Source: Snodgrassella communis
GTDB taxonomy: Bacteria; Pseudomonadota; Gammaproteobacteria; Burkholderiales; Neisseriaceae
Direction of reading: 5' to 3'
DNA length: 64,000 nt
Assembly: GCF_914768045.1 (NCBI RefSeq)
Contig: NZ_CAJZCD010000006.1
Span: 62,001-126,000 of the forward strand
Part shown: positions 11,813-22,147 of the stretch, piece after piece
Layout: each line of letters begins with the position of its first letter
Position numbering within the stretch: the first letter of the stretch is position 1
Notes under the pieces: model-generated
Database searches by the model: none
Told to the model about the DNA's origin: nothing
The model's input: only the letters and a program-made list of their open reading frames with translations
Position numbers and translations under genes: made by a program

Positions 11813-12043
11813 ATGGCTCGTCAATCATTCAAACGTAGAAAATTTTGCCGCTTTACAGCGGAAGGCATCAAACAGGTTGACTACAAAGCAGTTGATTTGT
11901 TAAAGGATTTTATTACCGAAAATGGTAAAATCATTCCGGCGCGTATTACTGGAACCAAAGCACATTATCAGCGTCAGCTGTCTACTGCGGTAAAACGTGC
12001 CCGTTTTCTGGCTTTACTGCCTTACACCGATCAACATAAATAA
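11813..12043 (+). CDS. rpsR: 30S ribosomal protein S18
   Basis: This 76-residue basic protein carries the S18 signature [10 protein letters not shown] near the start and [21 protein letters not shown] in the middle. It starts five bases after the priB stop. It binds S6 and 16S rRNA in the platform region. Confidence 0.98.
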   Translation: MARQSFKRRKFCRFTAEGIKQVDYKAVDLLKDFITENGKIIPARITGTKAHYQRQLSTAVKRARFLALLPYTDQHK

Positions 12044-12058
12044 TAAGGAAGATTTATT

Positions 12059-12514
12059 ATGCAGATTATTTTGTTAGAAAAAGTCGGTGGCCTAGGTAAT
12101 CTGGGTGATCTGGTTAATGTGAAAAATGGCTATGCGCGTAATTTCTTGATTCCTCAAGGTAAGGCGCAGCGCGCCAATGCTGCCAATCTGGCCGCATTTG
12201 AAGAAAAACGTGCTGAATATGAAGCACATCAGGCAGCTGTGCTGGCTGATGCTGAAGCACGCAAACTGAAGTTGGATGGTCAGAATATCAGCGTTGCCCA
12301 AAAGGCTGGTGTGGATGGTCGTTTATTTGGTTCTGTAACCACCCACGATATTGCAGAAGCAATTAAAGCTGCGATTGGCGTGGAAGTGGTAAAAGCCAAT
12401 GTACGTTTGCCTAATGGCCCGCTGAAAGCCATTGGCGAATATGAGATTGAAGTAGCTTTGCACAGCGATGCCGTTGCTGCTATTACAGTAACTATCGTTG
12501 CTGCTGCTGAATAA
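12059..12514 (+). CDS. rplI: 50S ribosomal protein L9
   Basis: This 151-residue protein has the L9 N-terminal domain with [19 protein letters not shown] and [13 protein letters not shown], a long connecting helix around residues 45-75, and the C-terminal domain. An AAGGAAG lies upstream of the ATG. It is the last gene of the S6 operon and is followed by a strong terminator. Confidence 0.98.
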   Translation: MQIILLEKVGGLGNLGDLVNVKNGYARNFLIPQGKAQRANAANLAAFEEKRAEYEAHQAAVLADAEARKLKLDGQNISVAQKAGVDGRLFGSVTTHDIAEAIKAAIGVEVVKANVRLPNGPLKAIGEYEIEVALHSDAVAAITVTIVAAAE

Positions 12515-12544
12515 GTATAACTGACCACACATCAGGATAATGTA

Positions 12545-12576
12545 AGCTGTCTGGATTGCTCCAGACAGCTTTTTTG
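12545..12576 (+). terminator. Rho-independent terminator of the rpsF-rplI operon
   Basis: A perfect 10-bp stem (AGCTGTCTGG with CCAGACAGCT), a six-base loop and a following T tract lie 30 bases after the rplI stop. Confidence 0.9.
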
Positions 12577-12634
12577 TTATTAATGGTAAAAATAGTATAA
12601 AATGTGCATTTAGCATATGCTAGGAACCATAATA

Positions 12635-13711
12635 ATGAAATTAGTTCGGATTATATGTACTGCTTTATTGCTGGCTTCCTGTCAAAGCACACAGCCTGTA
12701 AATGAAAACACCGTTCTGCCAGTTGCCACAGCAAATATACCGTTGCCTGTGGATGAAAAAGTATTTGCTTTAACTGATAGTGGAATAGATTTACTAAGCC
12801 GTAGTGATGTTAATCGTTTTATCGATAATGAGGTCAAGCATGAGCATTACAGCAGGGTAGAGTTGGAAAATTTCTTTCGGCAAGTGCGCTACCGGCCAAG
12901 TATTATCCGAGGAATGGATAGGCCGGGGACTTCATTACCGTGGTATACATTTGTACAGAACAATGCCAATAATATTCGCATTAGTAGCGGGAATATTTTT
13001 TGGCAGAATAATGCTGAAGTTATTCAGGCTGTATCTAAACACTATGGTGTGGCTCCACAACTGCTGGTAGCCATAGTGGGTATTGAAACTAACTATGGTG
13101 CCACAATGGGTACATACCGGATAGCAGATGCATTGACTACATTGGGCTATCACTACCCGCGTCGGGCAGAATATTTCCAACGTGAATTAGCAGAATTCTT
13201 GCAACTAGTCTATGAAGAAAAACAGGATCCGTTTAATTTCAAAGGTAGCTATGCCGGAGCAATGGGTATGCCGCAGTTTATGCCATCCAGTTTTCGTCAA
13301 TATGCTGTAGACTGGGATGGTGATGGCCATCGGGATATATGGCGCAATACAGGAGATGCACTAGCATCAGTAGCAAACTATATGAAACAGCATGGCTGGC
13401 AGTCTGATGCGCCAATTGCTGTACCAGTAGCGATGCAGATAACGCCACAGTTACAGCAAATTATTGATGAACCCACTGCACTGAAGTATACCGCTGGCCA
13501 GCTACGCCAGCTAGGAGTGATTATTCCGGCACAGATTGGTAATCAGGAAAAAGGTATTTTATATCGTTTAGAAAAATCTTCCGGTAAATATGATTACTGG
13601 TTTGGACTGAATAATTTCTATACTATCTGGCAATACAATCACAGCCGACATTATGTGGCAGCAGTTCGCCAGATTGCCAATGGCCTAAGTTATAGTAGTA
13701 CCAAATTGTAA
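12635..13711 (+). CDS. mltB: Lytic murein transglycosylase B (lipoprotein)
   Basis: This 358-residue protein cleaves peptidoglycan glycan strands with formation of 1,6-anhydromuramic ends. It begins with a lipoprotein signal, MKLVRIICTALLLASC, Cys at residue 16. The catalytic glutamate lies in AIVGIETNYG, and family motifs YPRRAEYF, GAMGMPQFMPSSF and the EF-hand-like DWDGDGHRDIW follow. The start is placed at 12635, where an AGGA sits ten bases upstream; an earlier in-frame ATG at 12617 lacks one. It should be anchored to the inner leaflet of the outer membrane. Confidence 0.95.
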   Translation: MKLVRIICTALLLASCQSTQPVNENTVLPVATANIPLPVDEKVFALTDSGIDLLSRSDVNRFIDNEVKHEHYSRVELENFFRQVRYRPSIIRGMDRPGTSLPWYTFVQNNANNIRISSGNIFWQNNAEVIQAVSKHYGVAPQLLVAIVGIETNYGATMGTYRIADALTTLGYHYPRRAEYFQRELAEFLQLVYEEKQDPFNFKGSYAGAMGMPQFMPSSFRQYAVDWDGDGHRDIWRNTGDALASVANYMKQHGWQSDAPIAVPVAMQITPQLQQIIDEPTALKYTAGQLRQLGVIIPAQIGNQEKGILYRLEKSSGKYDYWFGLNNFYTIWQYNHSRHYVAAVRQIANGLSYSSTKL

Positions 13712-13731
13712 AATTGGCATTAGTTTAAAGT

Positions 13732-13764
13732 AAACAGCCATTTATAATGAATATGGCTGTTTTT
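13732..13764 (+). terminator. Terminator after mltB
   Basis: AAACAGCCAT at 13732-13741 pairs with ATGGCTGTTT at 13753-13762 and is followed by further T residues. Confidence 0.8.
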
Positions 13765-13859
13765 ATATACCGTATACAGATTAAGCATACAGATATTGAA
13801 TTTAACTATTCAGCGATAAAATAAAAGATTAAATATAATAAAAATGCTATATCATAAAT

Positions 13860-14561
13860 TTAAGATAACTCACATGAATCTTGTTTTTGATTAACAATAT
13901 TAGAAGTGGTTTTAATATCTAGAAAATCAGCCAAACGTTTTTGTAAAAGATTAATAGTAGCTAGAAAATCCGCATGACGTAGAGGGTCATTATTTTCAAT
14001 TAAAAATGCTACATTTTGAGTAGTGGCTGTTAATCCTGTTGTAGTACTATCACGCCAATTTAAGCATCTGGTCAGGACAGAATCATCATCGTGATAAATA
14101 ATTTCTCCCACCAAAGTTTTTTCAGCTTCACTTTCTCCGATTGCCCAGAAATCCTCACTCTGTTTGGCTACCAAGAGAGTAAGATTGCCATGTACCTTGT
14201 CTAAATCAAATCCGCCGATAGGAAAAGCCATTTCTAACGAAACAGAATTATAAACATCCACTAAGCCATTTATTGGTTTAACTGCTTTGCCTTGTTTAGC
14301 CCTTTTCAATAAATTCTCTACTGCACAATGTGCCCCTTTCTTGGTTTTAAATTTTTGAAAAGTATCGCGCCATGATTTAATAACTGGGTTGGCACTGATC
14401 GGATCTTCAATTACCCATTTAAGAGCTTGCTGATTAGCTTTGGTTAATAAGTCTACGGGAACTTTATCTATAGACTCATGACGATATCCATATACAAGGC
14501 CGATTTCAAGTTCAGGGAGAAGTTGCCAAACATCCGGATTTACAGAAAATATTTTAGACAT
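13860..14561 (-). CDS. B3/B4 tRNA-binding domain protein
   Basis: This 233-residue protein resembles stand-alone B3/4-domain proteins related to the editing region of phenylalanyl-tRNA synthetase beta. Landmarks are IGLVYGYRHESI near residue 20, SWRDTFQKFKTKKG, the segment INGLVDVYNSVSLEMAFPIGG-type turn near residues 99-118, and CLNWRDSTTTGLTATTQNV near residue 167. Such proteins are thought to deacylate mischarged tRNA or free amino acid adducts, but the substrate of this subgroup is not established. It starts with a good upstream GAGGAAA. It stands alone, convergent with mltB. Confidence 0.75.
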   Translation of the reverse strand: MSKIFSVNPDVWQLLPELEIGLVYGYRHESIDKVPVDLLTKANQQALKWVIEDPISANPVIKSWRDTFQKFKTKKGAHCAVENLLKRAKQGKAVKPINGLVDVYNSVSLEMAFPIGGFDLDKVHGNLTLLVAKQSEDFWAIGESEAEKTLVGEIIYHDDDSVLTRCLNWRDSTTTGLTATTQNVAFLIENNDPLRHADFLATINLLQKRLADFLDIKTTSNIVNQKQDSCELS

Positions 14562-15029
14562 TTTTTCCTCGCAGAAATTTAAATAAAAAGAATTATGAAC
14601 ACCTAGCCAGACTTAAAAGAGCCGATGATTATTTTTTCTGGCGATAATCAAACTCTTCAGATACATCTTATAGTAAATAAATGAATAATAAAATAAAATT
14701 TTAGGAAGAAATTAAACGAAATCAAGTTTATTTGAACCTTTATTGACTGATAAATTAATTTAAAAATAAGTTCCATTGGTTCTATCCGAACTAACTTTCA
14801 AATACAATCTGATAAAAATTAAAAATCTTTTCCAACTTGTTATGCTTCACCTGCAAGGTTATATTAACCAATCTGCTTGAAAAAACAGAAAACTATTTTA
14901 TTTGCTGTTATCGACCATACCTTGCCCCGTTTAGATCATTTTTTGTTTACAATATAGAGTTTTCGAATTTGCTTTAACCGGCTTTCGAGTTATCAATTTA
15001 GTTTATTGCGTAAGCAGTAGCGGATAGTT
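14562..15029. other. AT-rich intergenic region between the divergent B3/B4 gene and dnaX
   Basis: No gene or clear structured RNA is visible. It must hold the two divergent promoters; several AT-rich candidate -10 boxes exist (for example around 14950), none decisive. Confidence 0.5.
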
Positions 15030-17009
15030 ATGACTTATCAAGTATTGGCTCGTAAATGGCGGCCAAAAAAGTTTGCTGATTTAGTGGGACAGGAGCATGT
15101 GGTCAAGGCATTGATAAATGCACTTGATAAAGGACGTTTACATCACGCTTATATGCTCACAGGAACGCGTGGGGTAGGTAAAACCACCATTGCCCGTATA
15201 CTGGCTAAAAGCCTGAACTGTTTGCATACGGAGCACGGAGAACCATGCAACCAGTGTGATTCCTGCCGTCAGATTGATGCCGGTCGCTTTGTAGATGTGC
15301 TGGAAATTGATGCTGCTTCCAATACCGGCATTGATAATATCCGTGAAGTACTGGAAAACGCACAGTATGCGCCCACAATGGGACGCCACAAAGTCTATAT
15401 TATAGACGAAGTGCATATGCTGTCTAAAAGTGCTTTTAATGCCATGCTTAAAACACTGGAAGAACCACCTGAGCATGTCAAATTTATTCTGGCTACTACA
15501 GATCCGCAAAAAGTGCCGATTACGGTTTTAAGCCGGTGTCTCCAGTTTGTACTGCGTAATCTGAATAGTACTCAGGTACATGACCATCTGGTCTATGTAT
15601 TGCAACAAGAGCAGATTACTTATGAAGATACAGCACTGCTGCTGTTAGGTCGTGCTGCTGCTGGTTCCATGCGTGATGCACTCAGCCTGCTTGATCAGGC
15701 GATTGCTATTGGTTCAGGTATGGTGACTGAATCTGATGTACGCAATATGATTGGGGCAGTAGATAAAAGCTATCTGTATGCATTACTGGATGCTCTAGCT
15801 GCACGTGATGGACAGGCCTTATTGGCTAAAGCTGAAGAAATGGCCAGTTGCGCAGTGGGCTTTGACAGTGCACTAACTGAACTGGCGTTATTATTGCAAC
15901 GATTGACAATATTGCAATCTGTGCCAACAGCAATTAGTACCGATGAACCTGAATATACAGCCTTAACCCGTCTTGCCAGCCTGTTTTCGGGTGAACAGAT
16001 TCAGTTGTATTATCAGTGCGCCTTACGGGGCAAAGCTGATTTACCTCTGGCACCAGATGAAAAGGCCGGCTTTGTCATGACATTGTTGCGGATGTTGGCC
16101 TTTGCACCGTTGGCAGCAATGAATACACAGCGTATGCATGGACAGATTGACGGAACACAATTGCAAAATGCGCCGGCGATAAATAATCAGCTAGCAGCGA
16201 CACCTCCTGTTATCAAGCAAACTGAACCGGCTTCGGTTTCAGTATCACAGCCTGCGGTATTACCTCAGACAGATGCGGTACCAGCACAGGTAGAATTGAA
16301 AACAGTTAGTGAACCAATACCGGCTATAGCGGTGAGTAGCACTCCAGAAAATGTATCGCCATCACTCATGCATTCTCCTCAGTCTGCCGTTACTGATGAT
16401 GAACCGCCACCGCCATGGGTAAATAGTGCGGAAGATGTGCTCTATACATCTGATAGCAGTTTTGTTGCACCAGAACCGGTGGATACAGAAGAAACAGGTA
16501 AGCAGGAAGAAACATCAGTCAAACAGGGCAATGAAGATCCAGTTACCTTGATACCAGCTCAAACTGATGCAAAAGAAACAACTTTAGTAAAAGATAATTT
16601 TCCACCGTTAACGGCGGAGAATTGGCCGGAGATTTTAACTTTGCTGGCGCATCGGTTGGGGGCTGTGCAATTATTTAGCCAGCACACAGCAATTGCTGCT
16701 TATGATGAGAATAGTGGTGATTTAACTATTGCACTGGCAGAGCAGGGTGAACCAACAGCCAATCGCGAGCTACTGACCCGACTGGCCGGAACTTTGTCTG
16801 AAGTTTATGCACGACAGATTCAGCTGCATACCTGTAGCTGGCAGGAACAGAGCACATTGGAGACACCGCAAATGCGCCAGCAGCGTTTGCATGCTGAAGA
16901 ACAGCAACAGGCACAATCTATACTAGAGGCGCAGCCTGTAGTGCGAATGCTGATGGAAACATTTAATGCAAGCTGGGTGTCAGAAAGCTTGCGTCTGGAA
17001 AAAAAATAA
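15030..17009 (+). CDS. dnaX: DNA polymerase III subunit gamma/tau
   Basis: This 659-residue clamp-loader ATPase opens and loads the sliding clamp. It has Walker A in GTRGVGKTT (about residues 44-52), a four-cysteine zinc module between residues 64 and 84, Walker B DEVHML, the sensor/SRC motif VLSRCLQF, and [16 protein letters not shown] Pro/Gln/Glu-rich linker spans roughly 365-520, followed by the tau C-terminal domain that contacts the polymerase. I see no A AAA AAG-type slippery site at the domain III boundary, so a shorter gamma form is not obvious. It is followed by ybaB and recR, the classic order. Confidence 0.96.
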   Translation: MTYQVLARKWRPKKFADLVGQEHVVKALINALDKGRLHHAYMLTGTRGVGKTTIARILAKSLNCLHTEHGEPCNQCDSCRQIDAGRFVDVLEIDAASNTGIDNIREVLENAQYAPTMGRHKVYIIDEVHMLSKSAFNAMLKTLEEPPEHVKFILATTDPQKVPITVLSRCLQFVLRNLNSTQVHDHLVYVLQQEQITYEDTALLLLGRAAAGSMRDALSLLDQAIAIGSGMVTESDVRNMIGAVDKSYLYALLDALAARDGQALLAKAEEMASCAVGFDSALTELALLLQRLTILQSVPTAISTDEPEYTALTRLASLFSGEQIQLYYQCALRGKADLPLAPDEKAGFVMTLLRMLAFAPLAAMNTQRMHGQIDGTQLQNAPAINNQLAATPPVIKQTEPASVSVSQPAVLPQTDAVPAQVELKTVSEPIPAIAVSSTPENVSPSLMHSPQSAVTDDEPPPPWVNSAEDVLYTSDSSFVAPEPVDTEETGKQEETSVKQGNEDPVTLIPAQTDAKETTLVKDNFPPLTAENWPEILTLLAHRLGAVQLFSQHTAIAAYDENSGDLTIALAEQGEPTANRELLTRLAGTLSEVYARQIQLHTCSWQEQSTLETPQMRQQRLHAEEQQQAQSILEAQPVVRMLMETFNASWVSESLRLEKK

Positions 17010-17064
17010 TTGCAAAAATTTATTTAATTTTTTCCCTTTAATTTTGAAATATAAGGAAATTATC

Positions 17065-17406
17065 ATGTTTGGAAAAGCAGGTTTAAGTGGTTTGATGAAG
17101 CAGGCGCAGCAAATGCAGGAACGCATGAAAAAGGCGCAGGCGGAATTGGCTAATGTAGAGGTTGATGGTGAATCTGGTGCTGGTATGGTTAAAGTGACCA
17201 TGAACTGTCACTACGGTGTAAAACGCATCCATATTGATGACAGTCTGTTAGCTGATGCTGCTGATGACAAAGAGATGCTGGAAGATTTGATTGCTGCTGC
17301 TGTGAATGATGCCGTGCGTAAAGCTGAAGCAACTTCATCCGAGCGGATGGGGCAATTTACTCAGGGAATGAACCTACCGGCGGGTATGGGTGATTTTTTT
17401 AAATAA
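17065..17406 (+). CDS. ybaB: YbaB/EbfC family nucleoid-associated protein
   Basis: This 113-residue DNA-binding protein starts [20 protein letters not shown], with a long Gln/Lys/Glu-rich helix, then a three-stranded segment with [18 protein letters not shown] and a C-terminal helix. The start is set at 17065, preceded by AAGGAA seven bases upstream; the frame upstream overlaps the dnaX end. EbfC proteins form tweezer-like dimers that bind DNA. It usually lies between dnaX and recR, as here. Confidence 0.95.
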   Translation: MFGKAGLSGLMKQAQQMQERMKKAQAELANVEVDGESGAGMVKVTMNCHYGVKRIHIDDSLLADAADDKEMLEDLIAAAVNDAVRKAEATSSERMGQFTQGMNLPAGMGDFFK

Positions 17407-17418
17407 TTCACTAAAATG

Positions 17419-17447
17419 GGAGAATAATCTTTGTAAGATTATTCTCC
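17419..17447 (+). terminator. Strong hairpin after ybaB
   Basis: A perfect 13-bp stem (17419-17431 with 17435-17447) closes on a three-base loop directly after ybaB. No T tract follows, so it may stabilise the 3' end or pause transcription rather than act as a full terminator before recR. Confidence 0.55.
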
Positions 17448-17645
17448 ATACAAAGTAAAATAATTTCACCATAGTGAATTTTTTGCGAAAATGGCAGTAG
17501 GCTGCTTTAAAGTTAACTATAAAGAATAAACTTCTTTTGATGAATATATCTGAAATTTTGATTGCATTAATCAAGTGAAATTGTATACTGTTAATGATGC
17601 TTGTTGCGGATTTACTGCTAAATTGAATCAGTAACCGATTTATTG

Positions 17646-18263
17646 ATGAGTAATAGAATGAGCACTAAATCTACCGATGCATTAAGCCGTTTAACAAACG
17701 CATTAAAGATTCTGCCTAACGTTGGTCCTAAAACAGCGCAGCGCATGGCCTATGAATTGTTACAGCATAAACGTGCCGGTGCAGAAGAACTGGTAGCTGC
17801 TATACAGGCAGCCTTAATGCTGGTGCATCATTGTCGTTTGTGCAATACTTTTTGTGAAGGTGAATTGTGTGAAATCTGTGCCGACGAGCAGCGCGATCCT
17901 AAGCGACTGATGATTGTACATATGCCGGTAGATGTGGCTAGTATGGAAGCTGCCAATTGTCATGATGGTTTGTATTTTGTGTTGATGGGGCAGGTTAATC
18001 CGGCGCAGGGAGCTGATTTACAAGCGATTGCTTTAGATAAATTGATTACCCGACTACAGGAGCATGAAGTAGATGAGATCATTATTGCTACCAGTTTCAC
18101 CGCAGAAGGCAATGCAACTGCTTATGTTCTGTCTCAGTTACTAGCAGATTTTCCAGCCAAAATCACTCGACTGGCGCACGGTATGCCCCTAGGTAGTGAG
18201 CTGGAATATGTAGATGCCGGTACTTTAGCGCAGGCTGTATATGAACGGCGCAATATCAAATAG
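17646..18263 (+). CDS. recR: Recombination mediator RecR
   Basis: This 205-residue protein works with RecF/RecO to load RecA on gapped DNA. It has the N-terminal helix-hairpin-helix LPNVGPKTAQRMAYELL, a four-cysteine zinc finger (CRLC ... CEIC) near residues 62-77, the Toprim domain, and the C-terminal HGMPLGSELEYVDAGTL Walker-like motif. Two possible ATG starts, 17646 and 17658, are close together; neither has an outstanding ribosome binding site. Confidence 0.95.
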   Translation: MSNRMSTKSTDALSRLTNALKILPNVGPKTAQRMAYELLQHKRAGAEELVAAIQAALMLVHHCRLCNTFCEGELCEICADEQRDPKRLMIVHMPVDVASMEAANCHDGLYFVLMGQVNPAQGADLQAIALDKLITRLQEHEVDEIIIATSFTAEGNATAYVLSQLLADFPAKITRLAHGMPLGSELEYVDAGTLAQAVYERRNIK

Positions 18264-19007
18264 GTGCCAATTAAATAGGGCAATTTATTTTTAAACAATA
18301 AAACTATGAATAAGTAATAAATTGTGAAATTAAGACTTCCACAGATATTTATTTTTGTTATTTTTATTTGAAATGTTATATGAAGCTGTGTGTTTCAATA
18401 TAATGTTCCTATAGTGTTTTACGCTAACAAAGTTGTATAGATGTTATCTAAAGCTGGTAAACATAAGGGTTTGATACGGTAACAAATAGAGCAAAACAAT
18501 AATGAATGCACAGGATGTCAAATTCTCATTTAAAGAATTCCTTAAACGCCGTCGTTTGGAAATGTAACTATCCCCTGAAATAGTATACTTTGAAATAGGG
18601 GGTATTTATAGTTAATGTGTGTATCCGGTATTCGCTAAAGATATACTATCCGGTATTGTTACTGTTAGTGCTGAGTCAGATGATTACTGGGTTATAGGTT
18701 CAGTTGATTAAAATAATATCAAATGTATGATTTTTTGATTTTATGGCTAATATGAACTGAAAAATTGATGTTTGAGATTGTGAGTATTAATGATTTAACT
18801 CAGGAATAATATATGCTTTTCCACTACTTAAGTTTTATGAGTAATTGGTGTTTTATACCAAATTAGTAGTGAGACTTATGTTTAGTGATTAATACTATGA
18901 ATAATATTATATTTGTTTATTAAGTCTACTAATTGTTGATTAAATTAACCGGTTTATTGATTTCAAGTCAATACGTATTAATATTTAGTTTACTAATTAC
19001 TTTAAAT
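18264..19007. other. AT-rich decayed region upstream of a broken MFS gene
   Basis: About 740 bases without an intact gene. A 21-codon frame at 18502-18567 (MNAQDVKFSFKEFLKRRRLE) reads like the N-terminus of a lost gene, and a further frame near 18626-18709 encodes YWVIGSVD before stopping. These look like fragments of decayed coding sequence, but the family cannot be named. Confidence 0.4.
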
Positions 19008-20182
19008 ATGAAATTATCAAATAAACGGGATACGATTATAAATTTCTGAAAAATTATTTTGTTCTTATTTTAGTCAGATTTGCTGGTTTTATCTCCGCTG
19101 CAGATAATTGGGTTGCTTCACTTCTTTTACCTGACATATCTGAAGATTTCGGTATTTCAATTTCTCAAGTAAGTATAGTTTTAACTGCCTATTTAATTCC
19201 ATATGGGGTACTTCAACCTGTCTATGGTTATTATAGCGATCGGTATGGTCGAAAAAAATACTGTTACTACTCATGCTTTGCTTATCAATCTCCACTCTAT
19301 TGTGTTCGATAGCACCCAATATTGCTCTACTTACTGTATGTCGGTTTATCACAGGATTATTCGCAGCAGGGATTATTGCGGTTTCATTAGGGATTTTAGG
19401 AGAGCTATACGAAAAAGAAATTTTAACTAAATTTGTTGGAATTTTTCTGGGTTTAATATTTTTAGGCCAGGGATTAAGTTCAGCAGTTGGTGGGTGGTTA
19501 ATTGAAATAAGCAATTGGAGAAATATATTTATATTATTTTCAATATTATCCTTATTGTCATTTTTTCCATCTTTTGCTTACCTTCAAGTGGCTATATAAA
19601 CACAAAAAAATCGGCATTTATCAAGGCTATTTGTTCATTACTATCACAGAATACATTACGTAAAATTTACTTTCTTGCATTTTGTAATGGTTTTATTGTG
19701 CTTGGGACATATTCTTATATTGGTGCTTATTTTTCAACTTCTCTTGGTGTTGATTATAGATATGTTTGTATTGGTCTTATGTTATTTGGTATTATTTGCT
19801 TTATGACGGGGTTTCTTAACAGTTTTTTTTGAAAAATATTGCAAATAGGAAAGTATTAATATCAGGGTTTTCCTGTTCGGTAATCTCGTTACTTCTGCTC
19901 ATGTGCCATAACATACTTCTGACTTATTTCGCAACAATGTTTCTTGGAATGGGATATATTTTAGTTCAATCAATTCTTGCGAGTAGAGCTCTTGAGCTTG
20001 CGTTAAATGATAAAGGTCTATCATCAGGTATAATTGGTGTCGCCATTTTTGGCGGAGGGGGGATTGGTACTTACCTGGGTAGTCTGGTATTAGATGTTTC
20101 TGAATATCAAATGCTATTTTTATTATTTCTTTGTTTAATTGCGATTCCACTTTTGATTTCTATGTGTAGCAAGGATGTTTAA
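19008..20182 (+). pseudogene. Major facilitator superfamily transporter, broken by four frame changes
   Basis: Consecutive frames together give a nearly complete 12-helix MFS protein of about 390 residues. The pieces are an ATG start at 19008 (MKLSNKRDTIINF), then FAGFISAADNWVASLLLPDI with the MFS loop SDRYGRKK, then CRFITGLFAAGIIAVSLGIL, then a piece with YIGAYFSTSLGVDY, and a last piece ending in 20182. Each break falls on a homopolymer: A5 at 19049, A7 at 19252-19258, T6 at 19561-19566 and T8 at 19823-19830. It resembles bacterial drug or sugar efflux MFS proteins; the substrate is unknown. Either a pseudogene or a set of base-calling errors. Confidence 0.8.
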
Positions 20183-20409
20183 AGTTAATTTATTCAACTA
20201 TAATTGGATTCTAGTAACAATGTAATGATAGATGTCGGTGTGGTTACATAGAATCCTTTAATAGTCAATCCATGAGTGAATTTTGAATTTATCGTTTTAT
20301 TTATACTAATAACATAACTGTTTCTATCGAATTTTAGTAAACTTATCACTAAGCCGGTTAGTGAGCTAATCAGTCATGCTATTGGTTAGTATTTTGAACA
20401 ATTCAGATA

Positions 20410-21945
20410 TTAATATTTATCTGCTGGTTCGCCCAGAAATAGCTGATAAGCTGTATTGTGGGTTTGTTCCTGATAGGTGTAGCCAAGATTATCCAGAAAA
20501 TTCTGGAATTTTTCTGCATCGGCTGGGGGGATGTCTAAACCTATGAGGACGCGGCCGAAGTCGGCACCATGATTGCGATAATGAAACAGGGTGATGTTCC
20601 AATCTGATTGCATGTGAAGTAAGAAGCGTCTTAATGCGCCCGGTCGCTCAGGGAATTCAAAGCTTATGAGGTGTTCGTTGGCTACTTTGCTGGTGCGTCC
20701 GCCGACCATGTAACGGATGTGCAGTTTGGCCATTTCATTGTGGGTTAAGTCCAGTGTTGGCAAGCCGTTGCTGTTTAGTTCTTGTGTAATGTGCTGTAAG
20801 TCGGCGGTGTTATTACTTTGAATGCCGACAAAGATATGGGCTTTGTGGTCGTCGCCATAGCGATAATTGAATTCGGTAATGCTTCTGTTGCCGATTAAAT
20901 CGATAAAATGGCGGAAGCTGCCCGGCTTTTCTGGAATGGTAACGGCAAAGATGCCTTCATGGCCTTCTGTTAGTTCACAGCGCTCAGATACATGGCGCAG
21001 CTGGTGGAAGTTTATGTTTGCGCCACTGGTTACTGCTATTAGGTTCTGATGTTGACACTGATGACGGCTGATATAGGCTTTGAGGCCAGCGAGTGCCAGT
21101 GCACCGGAAGTTTCGGTTATGCTACGGGTGTTGTCGAAAATATCTTTTATGGCGGCACAGATGCTGTCGGTATCTACTACGATGATGTCGTCAAGCAGGT
21201 CACGGCATAGGTTGAATGTTTCTTCTCCTACTAGTTTAACAGCGGTGCCATCGGCAAACAGGCCAACTTCTGTCAGTTCGATGCGTTTACCCGCAGCAAT
21301 AGATTGCTTCATGGCACAGGCATCTTCGGTTTCTACGCCGATAACTTTGATTTCAGGACGTACGTTTTTTATGTAGGCAGCTACTCCAGCAGCAAGGCCG
21401 CCACCGCCTATTGCTACAAAGACGGCGTCTATTGGTTTGGGATGCTGGCGCAGTATCTCCATGCCGATTGTGCCTTGGCCGGCAATAACATCGGGATCAT
21501 CAAAGGGCGGGATGTAGGTGAGGCCGCTTTGGGCAACCAGTTGCATGGCATGGTTATAGGCGTCGTTGTAGGATTCTCCTGCCAGCACTACTTTGCCACC
21601 GCGTTTTTTGACGGCGTCAATTTTGATTTGTGGTGTGGTTTGGGGCATGACGATGGTTGCGTCACAGCCTAGTTTCTGGGCGGAAAGGGCTACTCCCTGA
21701 GCGTGATTGCCGGCAGAGGCGGTAATCACGCCTTTTTTGAGGACGCTGTGTTGCAGTTTGGCCATTTTGTTGTAGGCACCGCGAATTTTAAAGGAGAATA
21801 CGGGTTGTAAGTCTTCTCGTTTCAGCCAGATGTGGTTGTTTAAGCGGTCGGATAGGTTGGTTGCATAATCTAGAGGTGTTTCGATGGCTACATCGTAAAC
21901 AGCGGCGGTAAGAATGCGGGTAAGATATTTGGTGTGCTTGTTCAT
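20410..21945 (-). CDS. ilvA: Threonine ammonia-lyase, biosynthetic
   Basis: This 511-residue PLP enzyme converts threonine to 2-oxobutanoate, the first step toward isoleucine. The PLP lysine lies in FSFKIRGAYNKM near residue 53, with ASAGNHAQGVA and the phosphate-binding GGGGLAAGVA loop. Two ACT-like regulatory domains follow from about residue 325, ending with LGYTYQEQT; they normally bind isoleucine and valine, so feedback inhibition is expected. Codon use in this gene is visibly more G/T-rich in third positions than its neighbours. Gene stands alone. Confidence 0.95.
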   Translation of the reverse strand: MNKHTKYLTRILTAAVYDVAIETPLDYATNLSDRLNNHIWLKREDLQPVFSFKIRGAYNKMAKLQHSVLKKGVITASAGNHAQGVALSAQKLGCDATIVMPQTTPQIKIDAVKKRGGKVVLAGESYNDAYNHAMQLVAQSGLTYIPPFDDPDVIAGQGTIGMEILRQHPKPIDAVFVAIGGGGLAAGVAAYIKNVRPEIKVIGVETEDACAMKQSIAAGKRIELTEVGLFADGTAVKLVGEETFNLCRDLLDDIIVVDTDSICAAIKDIFDNTRSITETSGALALAGLKAYISRHQCQHQNLIAVTSGANINFHQLRHVSERCELTEGHEGIFAVTIPEKPGSFRHFIDLIGNRSITEFNYRYGDDHKAHIFVGIQSNNTADLQHITQELNSNGLPTLDLTHNEMAKLHIRYMVGGRTSKVANEHLISFEFPERPGALRRFLLHMQSDWNITLFHYRNHGADFGRVLIGLDIPPADAEKFQNFLDNLGYTYQEQTHNTAYQLFLGEPADKY

Positions 21946-22147
21946 GGTTTGTTGTTAAGGAATCGCTGATTTTGTTGGGCGGATTATTTGTTTAACTTAT
22001 TTAATCTAAAATTAACGATAACGCGACTGTTTTTTTTATGCAAGTAAATTTGCTGATATGGCTTATTCTGGGTAGGTAACTGTTTATAATGATGGGCACA
22101 GAATAGGGTTGATATGGGTTAATTCGGATTTAGATTTGATAGTAGAT

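Noticed and set aside
12935-13180. 81-residue minus-strand frame
   Set aside because: Lies wholly inside mltB, antisense, without coding features.
15030-17009. Programmed frameshift giving a gamma form of DnaX
   Set aside because: No A AAA AAG-type slippery heptamer with a following stem is visible near the domain III boundary; the only long A run is at the very end of the gene.
17563-17579. FNR-like palindrome before recR (TTGAT ... ATCAA)
   Set aside because: The half-sites are seven bases apart instead of four, so it does not fit the FNR consensus.
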